In this document: positions 18,981 through 27,482 of the stretch, piece by piece
How the letters are laid out: each line of letters opens with the position of its first letter
How positions within the stretch are numbered: the stretch's first letter is position 1
NCBI RefSeq assembly: GCF_009177095.1
Contig: NZ_AP021861.1
Location: 744,001-808,000, forward strand
DNA length: 64,000 nucleotides
DNA from: Lacipirellula parvula
Lineage (GTDB): Bacteria > Planctomycetota > Planctomycetia > Pirellulales > Lacipirellulaceae
Direction: 5' to 3'
Position numbers and translations under genes: made by a program
The notes under the pieces: generated by a model
Told to the model about the DNA's origin: nothing
The model's database searches: none
Seen by the model: only the letters and a program-made list of their open reading frames with translations

Positions 18981-19654
18981 TTGCCCTGATGCACGGAAAT
19001 CACTGCCGATCCAATTTGCGTGTCACTGGGGTGATGAGGAAGCCACTTCGCAATTCTCTCGACTTGTGCCAACGGGTTGCTCTTCAACTCCTCAAAATCG
19101 ATATGGAAAATCTTTGTCGGATTGTTGAGCACGGCGATCTCCTTCATTTGCCACAATGCCCCCAATCGTGCGGCTGCCAGAACCATCGCCTGAGCTGAAT
19201 GATCGGGCGCCGCTTGCTGGTACTTCATGAACGATTTCATTGCTCCTTCGAGGGGGCGAACGACGTTAATTACATGGACGTCGGGAATCTGCCAGAACTT
19301 CTCGTCCGTCGCCCCCCAATTGACCCAGCCCTTGCAACCTAGTGTCATAGCCGAAGTAGGTTGTCGGCGACGAAACGCTACGTACTCTTGAATCGCCAAT
19401 GCAGTTACTTGAGGCGATGAAGTTGGAAGAGGGCGATGCCATGGGCAGTGGTGATTTACGACTCGCCTGAAGAATGCCTCGTCTTCACAGGTGCTGTATG
19501 AGCGGCCATGCGGCCCTTTCGTGGTTGGGATTCTCCCCATATCAACGCCTAGTAGGCGCACTAGGTGCGCCACGCAAGATGTACCGCCGCTCGGAACTCC
19601 AAGCACGAAAATGAACGGCTTGACTCGTTCGTGAAAGATTTGCCTTGACTCCAT
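18977..19654 (-). CDS. sulfotransferase
   Basis: The product has 225 residues. A P-loop-like 5'-phosphosulfate-binding motif lies near the N-terminus (FVLGVPSGGTSCVAHLV, 16-32), and a 3'-phosphate-binding strand follows in the middle (VHVINVVRPLEGAMKSF). This is the layout of PAPS-dependent sulfotransferases, which sulfate sugar or tyrosine hydroxyls. It sits in a cluster with glycosyltransferases, so a glycan substrate is likely. It overlaps the LicD gene by 4 bp and follows the methyltransferase gene by 56 bp. Confidence 0.8.
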   Translation of the reverse strand: MESRQIFHERVKPFIFVLGVPSGGTSCVAHLVRLLGVDMGRIPTTKGPHGRSYSTCEDEAFFRRVVNHHCPWHRPLPTSSPQVTALAIQEYVAFRRRQPTSAMTLGCKGWVNWGATDEKFWQIPDVHVINVVRPLEGAMKSFMKYQQAAPDHSAQAMVLAAARLGALWQMKEIAVLNNPTKIFHIDFEELKSNPLAQVERIAKWLPHHPSDTQIGSAVISVHQGK

Positions 19655-19710
19655 AATTCCAATCTCACTTTCTCGACTGCTGGAACAGCTTTGTTGCCTT
19701 CAACAACAGG

Positions 19711-20226
19711 TCAAGCGTCGCCCTCGTAGACCGCAATCAAACGTCGACTGCCTGCGCGATTGGGTCGCTCGGTTACGACTAGGCTCTCAAGCGGTTGTCG
19801 CCCCGTGATCCGATGGAGCTTGCGTTCGTCGATTGGATCTTGTTTGTGATGGCGACACTTGTTGCGGTCCCACTTGTAGGGGACGGAGATGATCACCAGC
19901 CGGCCGCTGCTAAACAATTTTTCTGCGAAAGGGCGAACCAACTCGTCTTCAAGGTGTTCGAGAACTTGAAGGCACAACACGACCGAGGCTGGCCGCGCCG
20001 GAGTGAATTCCATCCAATCGGACCGCACTGATCGGACGCCCTCGATCGATGGCGTAACGTCTTGATCAATCGAGAGTCGCTCTCTGAAATGGCCATAAGT
20101 TGCGACCGGAGTGCTGCCCCCACCCACGTCAATGATCAACTCTCCCGGGCCATGATCTTCTAGGAGGTGCCGAACTATCTTGTAATAGCGAAACTGTGCG
20201 CGTTGGCGCCAATACTCAGCGTTCAA
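19711..20226 (-). CDS. SAM-dependent methyltransferase
   Basis: The product has 171 residues. The class I Rossmann motif I is ELIIDVGGGSTPVATYG (29-45), with an acidic motif II (LSIDQDV) and a motif IV region with CLQVLEHLED. It is shorter than usual, lacking an extended C-terminal domain. The substrate is unknown; sugar O-methylation is plausible given its neighbours. It overlaps the upstream glycosyltransferase gene by 4 bp (ATGA), so it is in the same operon. Confidence 0.8.
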   Translation of the reverse strand: MNAEYWRQRAQFRYYKIVRHLLEDHGPGELIIDVGGGSTPVATYGHFRERLSIDQDVTPSIEGVRSVRSDWMEFTPARPASVVLCLQVLEHLEDELVRPFAEKLFSSGRLVIISVPYKWDRNKCRHHKQDPIDERKLHRITGRQPLESLVVTERPNRAGSRRLIAVYEGDA

Positions 20227-21104
20227 ACTTCATCCTCCTTGCGACCTAAAAAGTAGTTCGCGATGGATTGATGCAGATCGGGTTTGCAGCTGCCCCACTG
20301 CCAAGCCCCTTGCGGACCTAACTTGATATCCGAGAGCGGCCTGAAGTCGTCCAGAATCTTGTGCCGGGCGCCATACTGCCGATTGCTCCTCGTTCCATGG
20401 GGAAGCAAATAGGCCGTCACTTCATCTGTGCATCCAACTCGCCAAGGCCCCCATGACCTCCGCGCCCAGGCGATGACATGTTCTCTAAAATCCGCGTTCA
20501 TGCCTTGCATACGGGGGCCGTTAAACTGCCACGACCATATTCGAGGATTCTCCTGCCCAAACTCAAGAAACACCTTTGCCATCATGGTGTCTCCGCCGCC
20601 GACAATGCAGTGCTGATATAGCTCTACCCGGCGCCAGAATTCGCAGGTAGCCGCCCAGCCTCCGCCTGCACTCAATGACTTTGGGTCCTTCGCTGTCGCG
20701 ATCGATGTGCGATAGCCAGGCCCGTGGTAGCTAACCAGCCGATCGAACGTTTGGACGCAGTCAAAGTGCTCCAACTGCCTAAGGACGGACTCATGCCAGT
20801 CAAGTTGCCCAAACACGATGTCAGCATCCAGCCATGCAACTGCGGTCTGGCTGTCCGCAATAAGCAGATCGATGCCGTATTGCAGTAGTCGCTCCTTTTG
20901 CCACATTACGTCGCCCCCGAGTAGGGTAATGACGTCGCCATGCCCCCCTAGCTCGGACTTGTCGTCCTCGCCGAAGAGCAACTCGATCGTTAGCAGCGAA
21001 ACGCCGCTACGTTCAATCCGTCTACGGAAAGCATCGTAGTTGCGACGCCTTGCGGCATATCTGCACGGATTGAAATAGCAGCACACGGCGGCAAGTTCGG
21101 ACAT
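20223..21104 (-). CDS. GT-A-type glycosyltransferase-like protein
   Basis: The product has 293 residues. It begins with a beta-strand plus CCYFNPC and has a DxD-like motif in AVAWLDADIVFGQ (89-100), as in nucleotide-sugar-dependent GT-A enzymes. A GGGW...EFWRRVELYQH segment and a GGGDTMMAK segment resemble the acceptor-side region of such proteins. It has no membrane helix, so it should act in the cytoplasm. I cannot name the sugar. A 263-bp gap to the upstream GT25 gene could hold a promoter. Confidence 0.7.
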   Translation of the reverse strand: MSELAAVCCYFNPCRYAARRRNYDAFRRRIERSGVSLLTIELLFGEDDKSELGGHGDVITLLGGDVMWQKERLLQYGIDLLIADSQTAVAWLDADIVFGQLDWHESVLRQLEHFDCVQTFDRLVSYHGPGYRTSIATAKDPKSLSAGGGWAATCEFWRRVELYQHCIVGGGDTMMAKVFLEFGQENPRIWSWQFNGPRMQGMNADFREHVIAWARRSWGPWRVGCTDEVTAYLLPHGTRSNRQYGARHKILDDFRPLSDIKLGPQGAWQWGSCKPDLHQSIANYFLGRKEDEV

Positions 21105-21367
21105 TTGACAGCCTTAAATAAGCAATATTAGGGTCAAAAAATATCTAATAGGCTGCGATTCGCATGCGATTACGCTAAGATTGATCGCTATAGGCAATGT
21201 TTAAGGCAGCACCGCCGCCGTCGACTACGCGTCACAACCAGATCTATTAGCAGGAACTCGCAGGCCAATATGGTGGGGCGTGCGAACAGCCCAATGCATC
21301 CCGGCGTTCATAAGGCCACATTAGTGATCACGTATTCTCTGTGGCTACCCATCACCGGCCGCCATGT

Positions 21368-22762
21368 CTATCCTGCCTGCAACTGAATCGCCGACGTTCT
21401 ACTTGCGTTAACGTATGCGCACGCCATCTTAAGCTGTTCTTCAGTAGGAATTACTCCTGCTATATCCGCCAACTGTGTCGCTGCGTCCATGGGATTACCA
21501 CGCAGGTCGTCAAACGTAATGACATGATGCTTATGTTCGTCTAGGAAGGTATCGCGTGCGGCAAGAAGACGCTCTTGCGCCTCTTTGGCGCCAACGCGAA
21601 ACGTCGGCCACTCCATTGCTTGTAGACTTCTTACGGATTCTTCTAGCGCACGTTGCACGGATACGAACTGAACGTTGTCCTTGCAAACGTCTACTAAATC
21701 GCGCCCCATTAGCGATAGCAAGGGATGCTTGACGATCGCAAACGGATGATTTCGCCGCGCCGCGTCGAGCCGATGCTGCGACAACCAATTGCGAAGCAAT
21801 CGAACGCGACCTCGGCTGGGGACGTGCTCAGTAAGTGCAGGTTCCGTAAAGCAGCTACGACAAAGATCCCGCAGGTCGCGGTCTTCCATGTAGGGATTGT
21901 CCACGTTTCCCCGATAGCCACCGAGTTGACTTAGAACTCCTGCTGCGAGGCCGCACCCGCTGCGGTAGGGTCCCATTAGCACAATCAATGGAATTCTCTC
22001 GGCAAGTTCGAGAGCGTTCTTATCGAGCTGCGGCTCGTTCTGCGACGGCACGCGTATCGAGTTATCCCACTTGCGGAATGACTCTTCTCGTCCGGTGATG
22101 TCACTTGAACCAGCCGCCTGGCCGACAAGCCAGGGATTCGGGGCGTAGATATTATAATCTCCTCGAAGATGCAACGTCCCGAGACGATGGTCGACGTGAT
22201 GGGAGGGGGCGAGAAGATGCTCAGCAAAATTACAGAGATGCTGGTAGGCTGCGCGGATATAGCGTCCCTGCAAGGCATGAGCGTGCGTTCGGTTGCCGTT
22301 CAGAACACGAACGACTCCATCGCTTACGTAGTGAGGGCGCATCAAGTGTTGGCCGCCCAAAAGCAAACCGTCCCAATTGGACGGAACACGGCCCAGAAAT
22401 TCCATGGCGCGCTGACGAAAATCAGGGGCGAAACACAAGTCATCTTCAAGAATCAGCAGAGAGGTGACGCCGTCGAGCAACGCTTCTTCCAAAATACGCA
22501 AATGCGACATAAAGCATCCCCACGCACCATTGCCGCATTGAACCCAATCAGGAGAGCCGACGCGATCGCCGTCAATGGCACGAAATCGTTGCACATCGGC
22601 GAATGGCCATTCAATGGCAGAGAGCTGATCGATGAATTCCTTCCATCGATCAGGACGACGATCGAGGTTGATGCAAACGACTCGATCAAACGTCTCTCGC
22701 AATGATGAGTTAGCTTGTCCCATTGAAGAATCTTCTCCACGAATCGTGACTGTAGTTGCCAT
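21368..22762 (-). CDS. GT25 glycosyltransferase fused to a sulfotransferase-like domain
   Basis: The product has 464 residues. The N-terminal half is a GT25 (LPS/collagen-type) glycosyltransferase: INLDRRPDRW at 31-40, GCFMSHLRILEEAL at about 82-95 and the acidic motif ILEDDLCF at 104-111. The C-terminal half from about 255 has a nucleotide-binding strand and loop, LIVLMGPYRSGCGLAAGVL, then a VDVCKDNVQFVSVQR strand. This is the pattern of the PAPS-binding loop in sulfotransferases, so the protein probably glycosylates and sulfates, or docks to a sulfated product. The fusion in one chain is unusual. Clear support for the first domain, moderate for the second. Confidence 0.8.
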   Translation of the reverse strand: MATTVTIRGEDSSMGQANSSLRETFDRVVCINLDRRPDRWKEFIDQLSAIEWPFADVQRFRAIDGDRVGSPDWVQCGNGAWGCFMSHLRILEEALLDGVTSLLILEDDLCFAPDFRQRAMEFLGRVPSNWDGLLLGGQHLMRPHYVSDGVVRVLNGNRTHAHALQGRYIRAAYQHLCNFAEHLLAPSHHVDHRLGTLHLRGDYNIYAPNPWLVGQAAGSSDITGREESFRKWDNSIRVPSQNEPQLDKNALELAERIPLIVLMGPYRSGCGLAAGVLSQLGGYRGNVDNPYMEDRDLRDLCRSCFTEPALTEHVPSRGRVRLLRNWLSQHRLDAARRNHPFAIVKHPLLSLMGRDLVDVCKDNVQFVSVQRALEESVRSLQAMEWPTFRVGAKEAQERLLAARDTFLDEHKHHVITFDDLRGNPMDAATQLADIAGVIPTEEQLKMACAYVNASRTSAIQLQAG

Positions 22763-23054
22763 TGATTACTATTGAGTGTGGCGGTTCTCTGATTTTGAGC
22801 TACCGGGGTTTTCCGGCCATCGTCGTAACTAAAGTCGCGGAAACTGATGTAACGCAGCGCAATCTACTGCGACGCCCCTGTAGGGCAAATTTCTGCACTC
22901 GAACATCGTTCGTCGGCCTGCTGTCGACGTCTTAGCTGGCAAGCCTGTAGCGCTACACATCGATGAGCTAAGCCGGCTCTTATTCCAGCCGCAGCTTTTG
23001 GAAAGAATTGCGAAGATGGTCGCAACCATCGCGGCGGCGATCGCCGGATGAGAA
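22763..23054. other. intergenic region upstream of the modification operon
   Basis: About 290 bp without a supported gene. A 66-codon minus-strand frame here has no recognisable features. The promoter for the GT25 gene should lie here, but I cannot point to clear -35/-10 boxes. Confidence 0.5.
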
Positions 23055-23582
23055 CTAGGGCCTCACGGCATTGATTTGGCCGATTGGATCGACCGCAACG
23101 AAGCGGTAGGTTCCAGGCTGCCCGCTAACGGTGCGAATCTGCATACGCACCAGCGTCTTCGCTTCCGGGTGGGCGTTTGCGCGAGGCAACTCCAGATTGG
23201 CAAACGACGCCCCTTCAGCTGCGGAGATTAGTCGGATTATCATCTCTCTCGTGTCCGCATCGTTGTCGGCGATGTCTGCGATGGGACGCCCGACCATCTC
23301 TTGGCTTGTCCTTCCTGTAAGCTCCGTCATGCCGCGATTCCACGAAAGAATACGGCCGTTGGAGTCTAGAATGACGCGCCCGAAATCGAGAGAAGCGTCA
23401 ACCGCTTTTAACGCCTGCTGCTTGCGGCCGCCGGCTTCAATTCTAAATGCTCTCTGAGCCGCGTTCTCGTAGGCCAGGAAAGCCAGTATTGCGCCGACTG
23501 AGAAGTAAATCATCGCAAATAGTCCCCGAGCGCGATGTGAAATCGGCATGGGACAGTCAATCGCCTCACGAAGCGTCTTCAC
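23055..23582 (-). CDS. membrane-anchored PAS-domain protein
   Basis: The product has 175 residues. One membrane helix (about 20-38) is followed by a short linker and a PAS domain (about 60-165): ILDSNGRILSWNRGMTELTGRTSQEMVGRPI is the typical core, and the C-terminal strands end at YRFVAVDPIG. No kinase, cyclase or HTH output follows, so it may be a stand-alone sensor or a partner to another protein. It overlaps the preceding small membrane protein by 4 bp and ends the operon. Confidence 0.75.
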   Translation of the reverse strand: MKTLREAIDCPMPISHRARGLFAMIYFSVGAILAFLAYENAAQRAFRIEAGGRKQQALKAVDASLDFGRVILDSNGRILSWNRGMTELTGRTSQEMVGRPIADIADNDADTREMIIRLISAAEGASFANLELPRANAHPEAKTLVRMQIRTVSGQPGTYRFVAVDPIGQINAVRP

Positions 23583-23881
23583 GGTTTCGAGTCCTCGCTA
23601 CTAAGCATGCGTCTAGCGACAGCCGCGACATCGGATACTTTGATGGCGCCGACCCCTAGTAGCGCCGCGAAGCCAATAATCCGCCACGGCTTCTCCTTAC
23701 CGCCGATGTATTCAAATCCGGTCATTGCGAATCCACAGCCCGCAACCCCGTAGTAAACAAGGGCTTTGCCGAGCGATCGCAACGTAATTGGTCTGTCAGA
23801 AGCGAGCAGAGCTCCAACGCCGCCAATCGCCGCTGCGGCATAGGAAGCCATAAAAATCTGCAAGGGAGTCCACGCTTCCAT
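23579..23881 (-). CDS. small membrane protein (100 aa)
   Basis: Three predicted membrane segments (about 8-26, 39-57 and 68-83) and a charged tail are visible. The size and topology are like some phage holins, but no diagnostic motif is present, so I leave function open. It is coupled by a 4-bp overlap to the PAS gene. Confidence 0.6.
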   Translation of the reverse strand: MEAWTPLQIFMASYAAAAIGGVGALLASDRPITLRSLGKALVYYGVAGCGFAMTGFEYIGGKEKPWRIIGFAALLGVGAIKVSDVAAVARRMLSSEDSKP

Positions 23882-23972
23882 TCATTTCTCATTTCACGGT
23901 CGGCCGTATCTAAAGCGCCGGCGGCTGCCAGACGTATCTGTGCAACAGCCGGCGTATTTCAACATGGATCAA

Positions 23973-24308
23973 CTAGTATCCGCGTGTGACAACTCGCTCC
24001 ACGCTCACGGATCGAGATCGACGTGGCTGTCGAATTCGCTCCGTCTGAACGAGACGCTGAACAGACGCCCGTCGAGCGCGATCGACGACTACCTCCTGTT
24101 GGACAGGGACTACTAGTCGCTCCTGCACAATCTGGCGTTGAGTAAATGGCTGTACATACTGGTAGTCGACTTGCTGGCGAAGCACGAAAGGAGCGGGCGC
24201 GTAGCCAATGTCCAATGCCTGGACGGCGTAGGGCTCACAACTTGCGGCATATTGAGCCGCCAAGCCTACAGCGGCAAATGCCGCCACATTCAAAATTCGA
24301 CGCATCAT
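23973..24308 (-). CDS. secreted Arg/Gln-rich protein
   Basis: The start is placed at ATG 24308 (a second ATG follows at 24305), because GAGGAG lies just upstream. A signal peptide follows (MMRRILNVAAFAAVGLAAQYAASC), with a Cys at the predicted cleavage region. The mature part is rich in Gln, Val and Arg, with repeats such as RQIVQERLVVPVQQEVVVDRARR and a C-terminal RSRSVSVERVV. It resembles the small basic secreted proteins common in planctomycetes. Function unknown. Confidence 0.55.
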   Translation of the reverse strand: MMRRILNVAAFAAVGLAAQYAASCEPYAVQALDIGYAPAPFVLRQQVDYQYVQPFTQRQIVQERLVVPVQQEVVVDRARRASVQRLVQTERIRQPRRSRSVSVERVVTRGY

Positions 24309-24347
24309 CTTCTCCTCATTCGAAACTAATGAAACAAACACGAACCA

Positions 24348-25001
24348 CTACTCGGCCTTGACGCCGTGAACTTCATCTTCAATCTCTTCTCGTATCTCCG
24401 GACTCAATCGCTCGCCTTCGTTCAAAGAAGGAGGCATGAGACCAGTTCGGACAGCATGCACGATCGCATCGCGTTTCTCAGCCATTTCCGGGGTGTCGTA
24501 CCTAACGCTTCCATCCAGCCAGACATCGCCCTTCGGAGAATCGCCGGAGTGGCACTGACCGCATTGTTGCGAAAGCGTCGGGTAGGGAGACGTCGGTGCC
24601 GAAGTTTCCTGCGACCGGCTTTTCTCTGGAGTGACATGGCCTGCTGGCCTGGTTGTCGTTTCCAGTGCTGACATGCGAGTTTGCGTTTCCATCACTTGAT
24701 TCAGACTCTCAATGCCGGCCCGGAAACCTCGCAGCTGCTGCAACTCGATATATTCGTCGGACTGGCGGAAGCCGTAAGTCGCCGCGGCCTCGCTGCGAAG
24801 TTCTTGTCCGACGCGGTAACGAATAATTGGATGGGCAATCCCGCCGGAAATGAGAGGGGCGCGTGTAGTCTCAGGCGGACGGCACGCGAATCGTGGCTGT
24901 CCCCCGTGAGATGCTTGCGGCGGGAACTCGAAGACAACTCCCAGCGACAACAAGATTGCGATGGCCGACATAAAGCGATTTGATTTTCTTAGTACGGTCA
25001 C
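24348..25001 (-). CDS. exported cytochrome c-like protein
   Basis: I choose GTG 25001, since GGAGG lies 8 nt upstream and the GTGA overlap joins it to the stop of the upstream gene. The longer frame to 25109 runs antisense into that gene with no support. The 217-residue product has a signal helix (MSAIAILLSLGVVF) and a single CGQCH haem motif at about 147-151, in TLSQQCGQCHSGDSPKGDVWLDG, the planctomycete cytochrome C domain pattern. It ends with an acidic helix. It is probably periplasmic and works with the neighbouring CFSCH protein. Confidence 0.75.
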   Translation of the reverse strand: MTVLRKSNRFMSAIAILLSLGVVFEFPPQASHGGQPRFACRPPETTRAPLISGGIAHPIIRYRVGQELRSEAAATYGFRQSDEYIELQQLRGFRAGIESLNQVMETQTRMSALETTTRPAGHVTPEKSRSQETSAPTSPYPTLSQQCGQCHSGDSPKGDVWLDGSVRYDTPEMAEKRDAIVHAVRTGLMPPSLNEGERLSPEIREEIEDEVHGVKAE

Positions 25002-26305
25002 TGAGATTTCCTCCATGCATCGCATGCTGAGCGAAGCGTGTTGTATTGCTCCTCGAACGCCTCTCGAGGAATTGTGTTTTGGGGGGCATGGGTCATCGCG
25101 GCGAACCATCCGCTAATCTGGTAGTCTTTGGAATCCATCCAAGCAACGGCGCGCCTTAATTCCGAAACGGCGAAATCCAGTTCGATTGCCGCTCTCTCTA
25201 GCGTGACGTCGGCGTCGTAGCTATTGAGCGTCGATCGCAGCGCTTCAACCGCATCTTCAGATTCCACGCCGGTCGCCTGACGGACGATTGCACGATAATC
25301 ATTCGATTCGCGTCTCATTTGTTTACCCAAGTCAGTAAAATGAAACGCCTCAATTGCTTCCTGGTCTTGATAACGATAGACGTCTGCTTCGGCGCCACTG
25401 GCAATGATTCGTTTCAAGACGTTTTGACTGGGACCGTTCGGCCCAGACTGATGGCAGCTGAAGCAGCTTAGTCCGGCGACGATGTGAGCGAAGCCTCTCG
25501 TCTTGGAGTAGTCTTCAACCAACGCGGTATCGGCTTTGTCGACAGTGTTACCCTTCCCGTCGAATAAGAATCCAACCATCGTCACCCCGCGAACGCCTGT
25601 TGCCATATGGAGCTTCGGCGAGGCAACTAGCAACTCTTCTCCGTCATGTGGGTACTTGCCGATAGGAAATTGCAGCGGGTCTCGGTCGCCTGCGATTTTG
25701 AAGGCGTCTTCAGTGAGGTAACTCCAGCCTCGGAGAACCGGCAGGCTTCGAACGAACCGTATCCCCGATTTACTGACTCGGGACCCTCCGGCGATCTGCC
25801 CGTACTGATATTGAGGATCGTCAATAACTCCGAGCTTGAGGAAGACTTCCTGGCGGTTCTTCGGACGCCTCCCTAGCAGCAAGCGATAATAGGCGTCACT
25901 CGCCGACGCGTCGGTGATGGTCAGCAGGAGCCAGTCTGCGCGCACCACGAGCGGATGGCGGCTTCCCGTCCGGTGGTACGGGTAGGACGCGATGATGTGA
26001 CGCCAATTGTCGAGCGACCACTGCAAGTCGGCGAGATTAAGCCGCCAAAGTGTAGGGCCAACCTGGACCGGCAGGCAGCGTTCCAGCACGGTTTGACGGC
26101 TCAGGTGTGGGACAACTAGCTTGAGTGCGTACTCTTGGTGCTTCCTTTCCAGTTCATCAATCGCCGACGACGTTGTCACATAGTAAAGAAATGGCTGTGC
26201 CGTCGGTGGCGATGACAGACGGTCTTCGAGCGCGGCAGCTCCATCGTTAGCTACAGCCATCTCGGCTAAAAACACCCAAAGCATTACTGACTGCACGAAT
26301 CGCAT
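24998..26305 (-). CDS. secreted CxxCH (haem) protein, conserved in planctomycetes
   Basis: The product has 435 residues and a signal peptide (MRFVQSVMLWVFLAEMAVA). A single CFSCH motif at 281-285 sits in HIVAGLSCFSCHQSGPNG, with mainly helical sequence afterwards. The N-terminal 280 residues contain no domain I can name. Its start codon shares one base with the stop of the metalloprotease gene (TAATG), and its stop overlaps the next haem protein. Three secreted products are thus made in fixed order. Electron transfer or an oxidoreductase role is likely. Confidence 0.7.
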   Translation of the reverse strand: MRFVQSVMLWVFLAEMAVANDGAAALEDRLSSPPTAQPFLYYVTTSSAIDELERKHQEYALKLVVPHLSRQTVLERCLPVQVGPTLWRLNLADLQWSLDNWRHIIASYPYHRTGSRHPLVVRADWLLLTITDASASDAYYRLLLGRRPKNRQEVFLKLGVIDDPQYQYGQIAGGSRVSKSGIRFVRSLPVLRGWSYLTEDAFKIAGDRDPLQFPIGKYPHDGEELLVASPKLHMATGVRGVTMVGFLFDGKGNTVDKADTALVEDYSKTRGFAHIVAGLSCFSCHQSGPNGPSQNVLKRIIASGAEADVYRYQDQEAIEAFHFTDLGKQMRRESNDYRAIVRQATGVESEDAVEALRSTLNSYDADVTLERAAIELDFAVSELRRAVAWMDSKDYQISGWFAAMTHAPQNTIPREAFEEQYNTLRSACDAWRKSQ

Positions 26306-26979
26306 TAGAGCAACGTTTTCGTAAAGGTGGCGGTGTACACTCCGAACGGCATTTCAAGTAGCCCTGAAAACTGATCCAGTATTGCGCCGGGCGGTACGGA
26401 GGGAGCGGTAGGTGTGGGTTCCTCGACCGGCGGCCCGTAGCGATCTCGAGCCTCCGCAATATCCCACTGCTGCGGCGTCCGTATTGCCGGATCGTAGTAC
26501 GGATTAAGTAGATTGCCCGGAACGGTTGTGTGGCTCAGCCCAATGCCATGTCCTGTTTCATGGCAAGCCACCGCAACTAGATCGATCTTGCCGCCAGGCG
26601 GACTGGTCGTCGTCCAGCTTTCGCCGACGTCGTACCAGCCTCGCAGCTGCCGATCGTCGCCCATCGGCAACTCGTGCTCAGCCAGCGTGCCTCCTGACCC
26701 GTCGATTCGCCGTGCGAGAACTACGATGTCAGCGTCGCTAGACGTCATGGTTTGCTCAAACACGAGCCCGCATACAGATTGCCAGTTCGCGTAGGCCTGA
26801 GCATAGGCGGCAGTTAATGCATTAAGCGGGATTCCCGCGAGTCGATCGGCCAAGTACCACCGCAGCCGTCGCTTGCTCCTCCAGGCTGCCTGTCGCCGCC
26901 GCGCTTCTTCAAGCAGCGATTCCTTAACCCCACAGAATCGAAACCCTTCATTGTTCGAACGAATCGTTGAAGCAGACAT
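26305..26979 (-). CDS. matrixin-type zinc metalloprotease
   Basis: ATG 26979 is chosen because GGAGAGAG precedes it. The frame extends to 27066 without support. In the 224-residue product the zinc site HETGHGIGLSH (residues 140-150, HExGHxxGxxH) is complete, followed by a NLLNPYYDP turn in place of the usual Met-turn. The N-terminal part (WQSVCGLVFEQ...DADIVVLARRIDG) matches the matrixin catalytic-domain upper half. I see no signal peptide, which is odd for a matrixin. The C-terminus has a Pro-rich linker. Confidence 0.8.
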   Translation of the reverse strand: MSASTIRSNNEGFRFCGVKESLLEEARRRQAAWRSKRRLRWYLADRLAGIPLNALTAAYAQAYANWQSVCGLVFEQTMTSSDADIVVLARRIDGSGGTLAEHELPMGDDRQLRGWYDVGESWTTTSPPGGKIDLVAVACHETGHGIGLSHTTVPGNLLNPYYDPAIRTPQQWDIAEARDRYGPPVEEPTPTAPSVPPGAILDQFSGLLEMPFGVYTATFTKTLL

Positions 26980-27055
26980 ACTCTCTCTCCGATCAAAAAC
27001 CTGACGATGCAATGGCCTGGTCCACGAGCAGCCTGTGGCTTCATGCTCGCTCGAC

Positions 27056-27403
27056 TTACTGGGCAACTGGCGTCTGTGATTTGCCGAACAGCTCTTGTAG
27101 CGTCGTGGCGAGCTGAATCAGCAGCTGCATCAACTTGATGTAGCCCCCAGGCGTCGAAAGCCGGCCGGCCTCGCTCGACCAGCGTCGCAACGAATCGACG
27201 ACAACTTCAGGAGGCGCTGTCACCGCCGATGGAGCCGGCGGTACGAATGTTTCGAACCACTTCAGGATAGTGGCGTCGGTACGCGCCCACTTGAGAAAGC
27301 AAATGAATGCATCGTCGACGAGCCCTGGAAGAAACGGCGCCAGAAACTCTCCAGCCGAAATTGTCTTGTCGATTACAGTCAGGACTTGTTCTTTGGTCAC
27401 CAT
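27056..27403 (-). CDS. hypothetical protein (115 aa)
   Basis: This is a helical protein with an amphipathic N-terminus (MVTKEQVLTVIDKTISAGEFLAPFLPGLVDD) and a Pro/Ala linker at about 75-85. It is in the same operon, 76 bp before the metalloprotease start. Its N-terminal segment is loosely like the last 30 residues of the preceding ORF (LIDLLPALVDLVDIVQD), which may mean a repeated small module. No family recognised. Confidence 0.55.
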   Translation of the reverse strand: MVTKEQVLTVIDKTISAGEFLAPFLPGLVDDAFICFLKWARTDATILKWFETFVPPAPSAVTAPPEVVVDSLRRWSSEAGRLSTPGGYIKLMQLLIQLATTLQELFGKSQTPVAQ

Positions 27404-27482
27404 AAGAGCACCTTAGATGGGAGTTGGTTAGCGTGATTGGCCAGCCACCGAGTGGAAATAAGTTTGTAGTTGCGTTTAGTAG

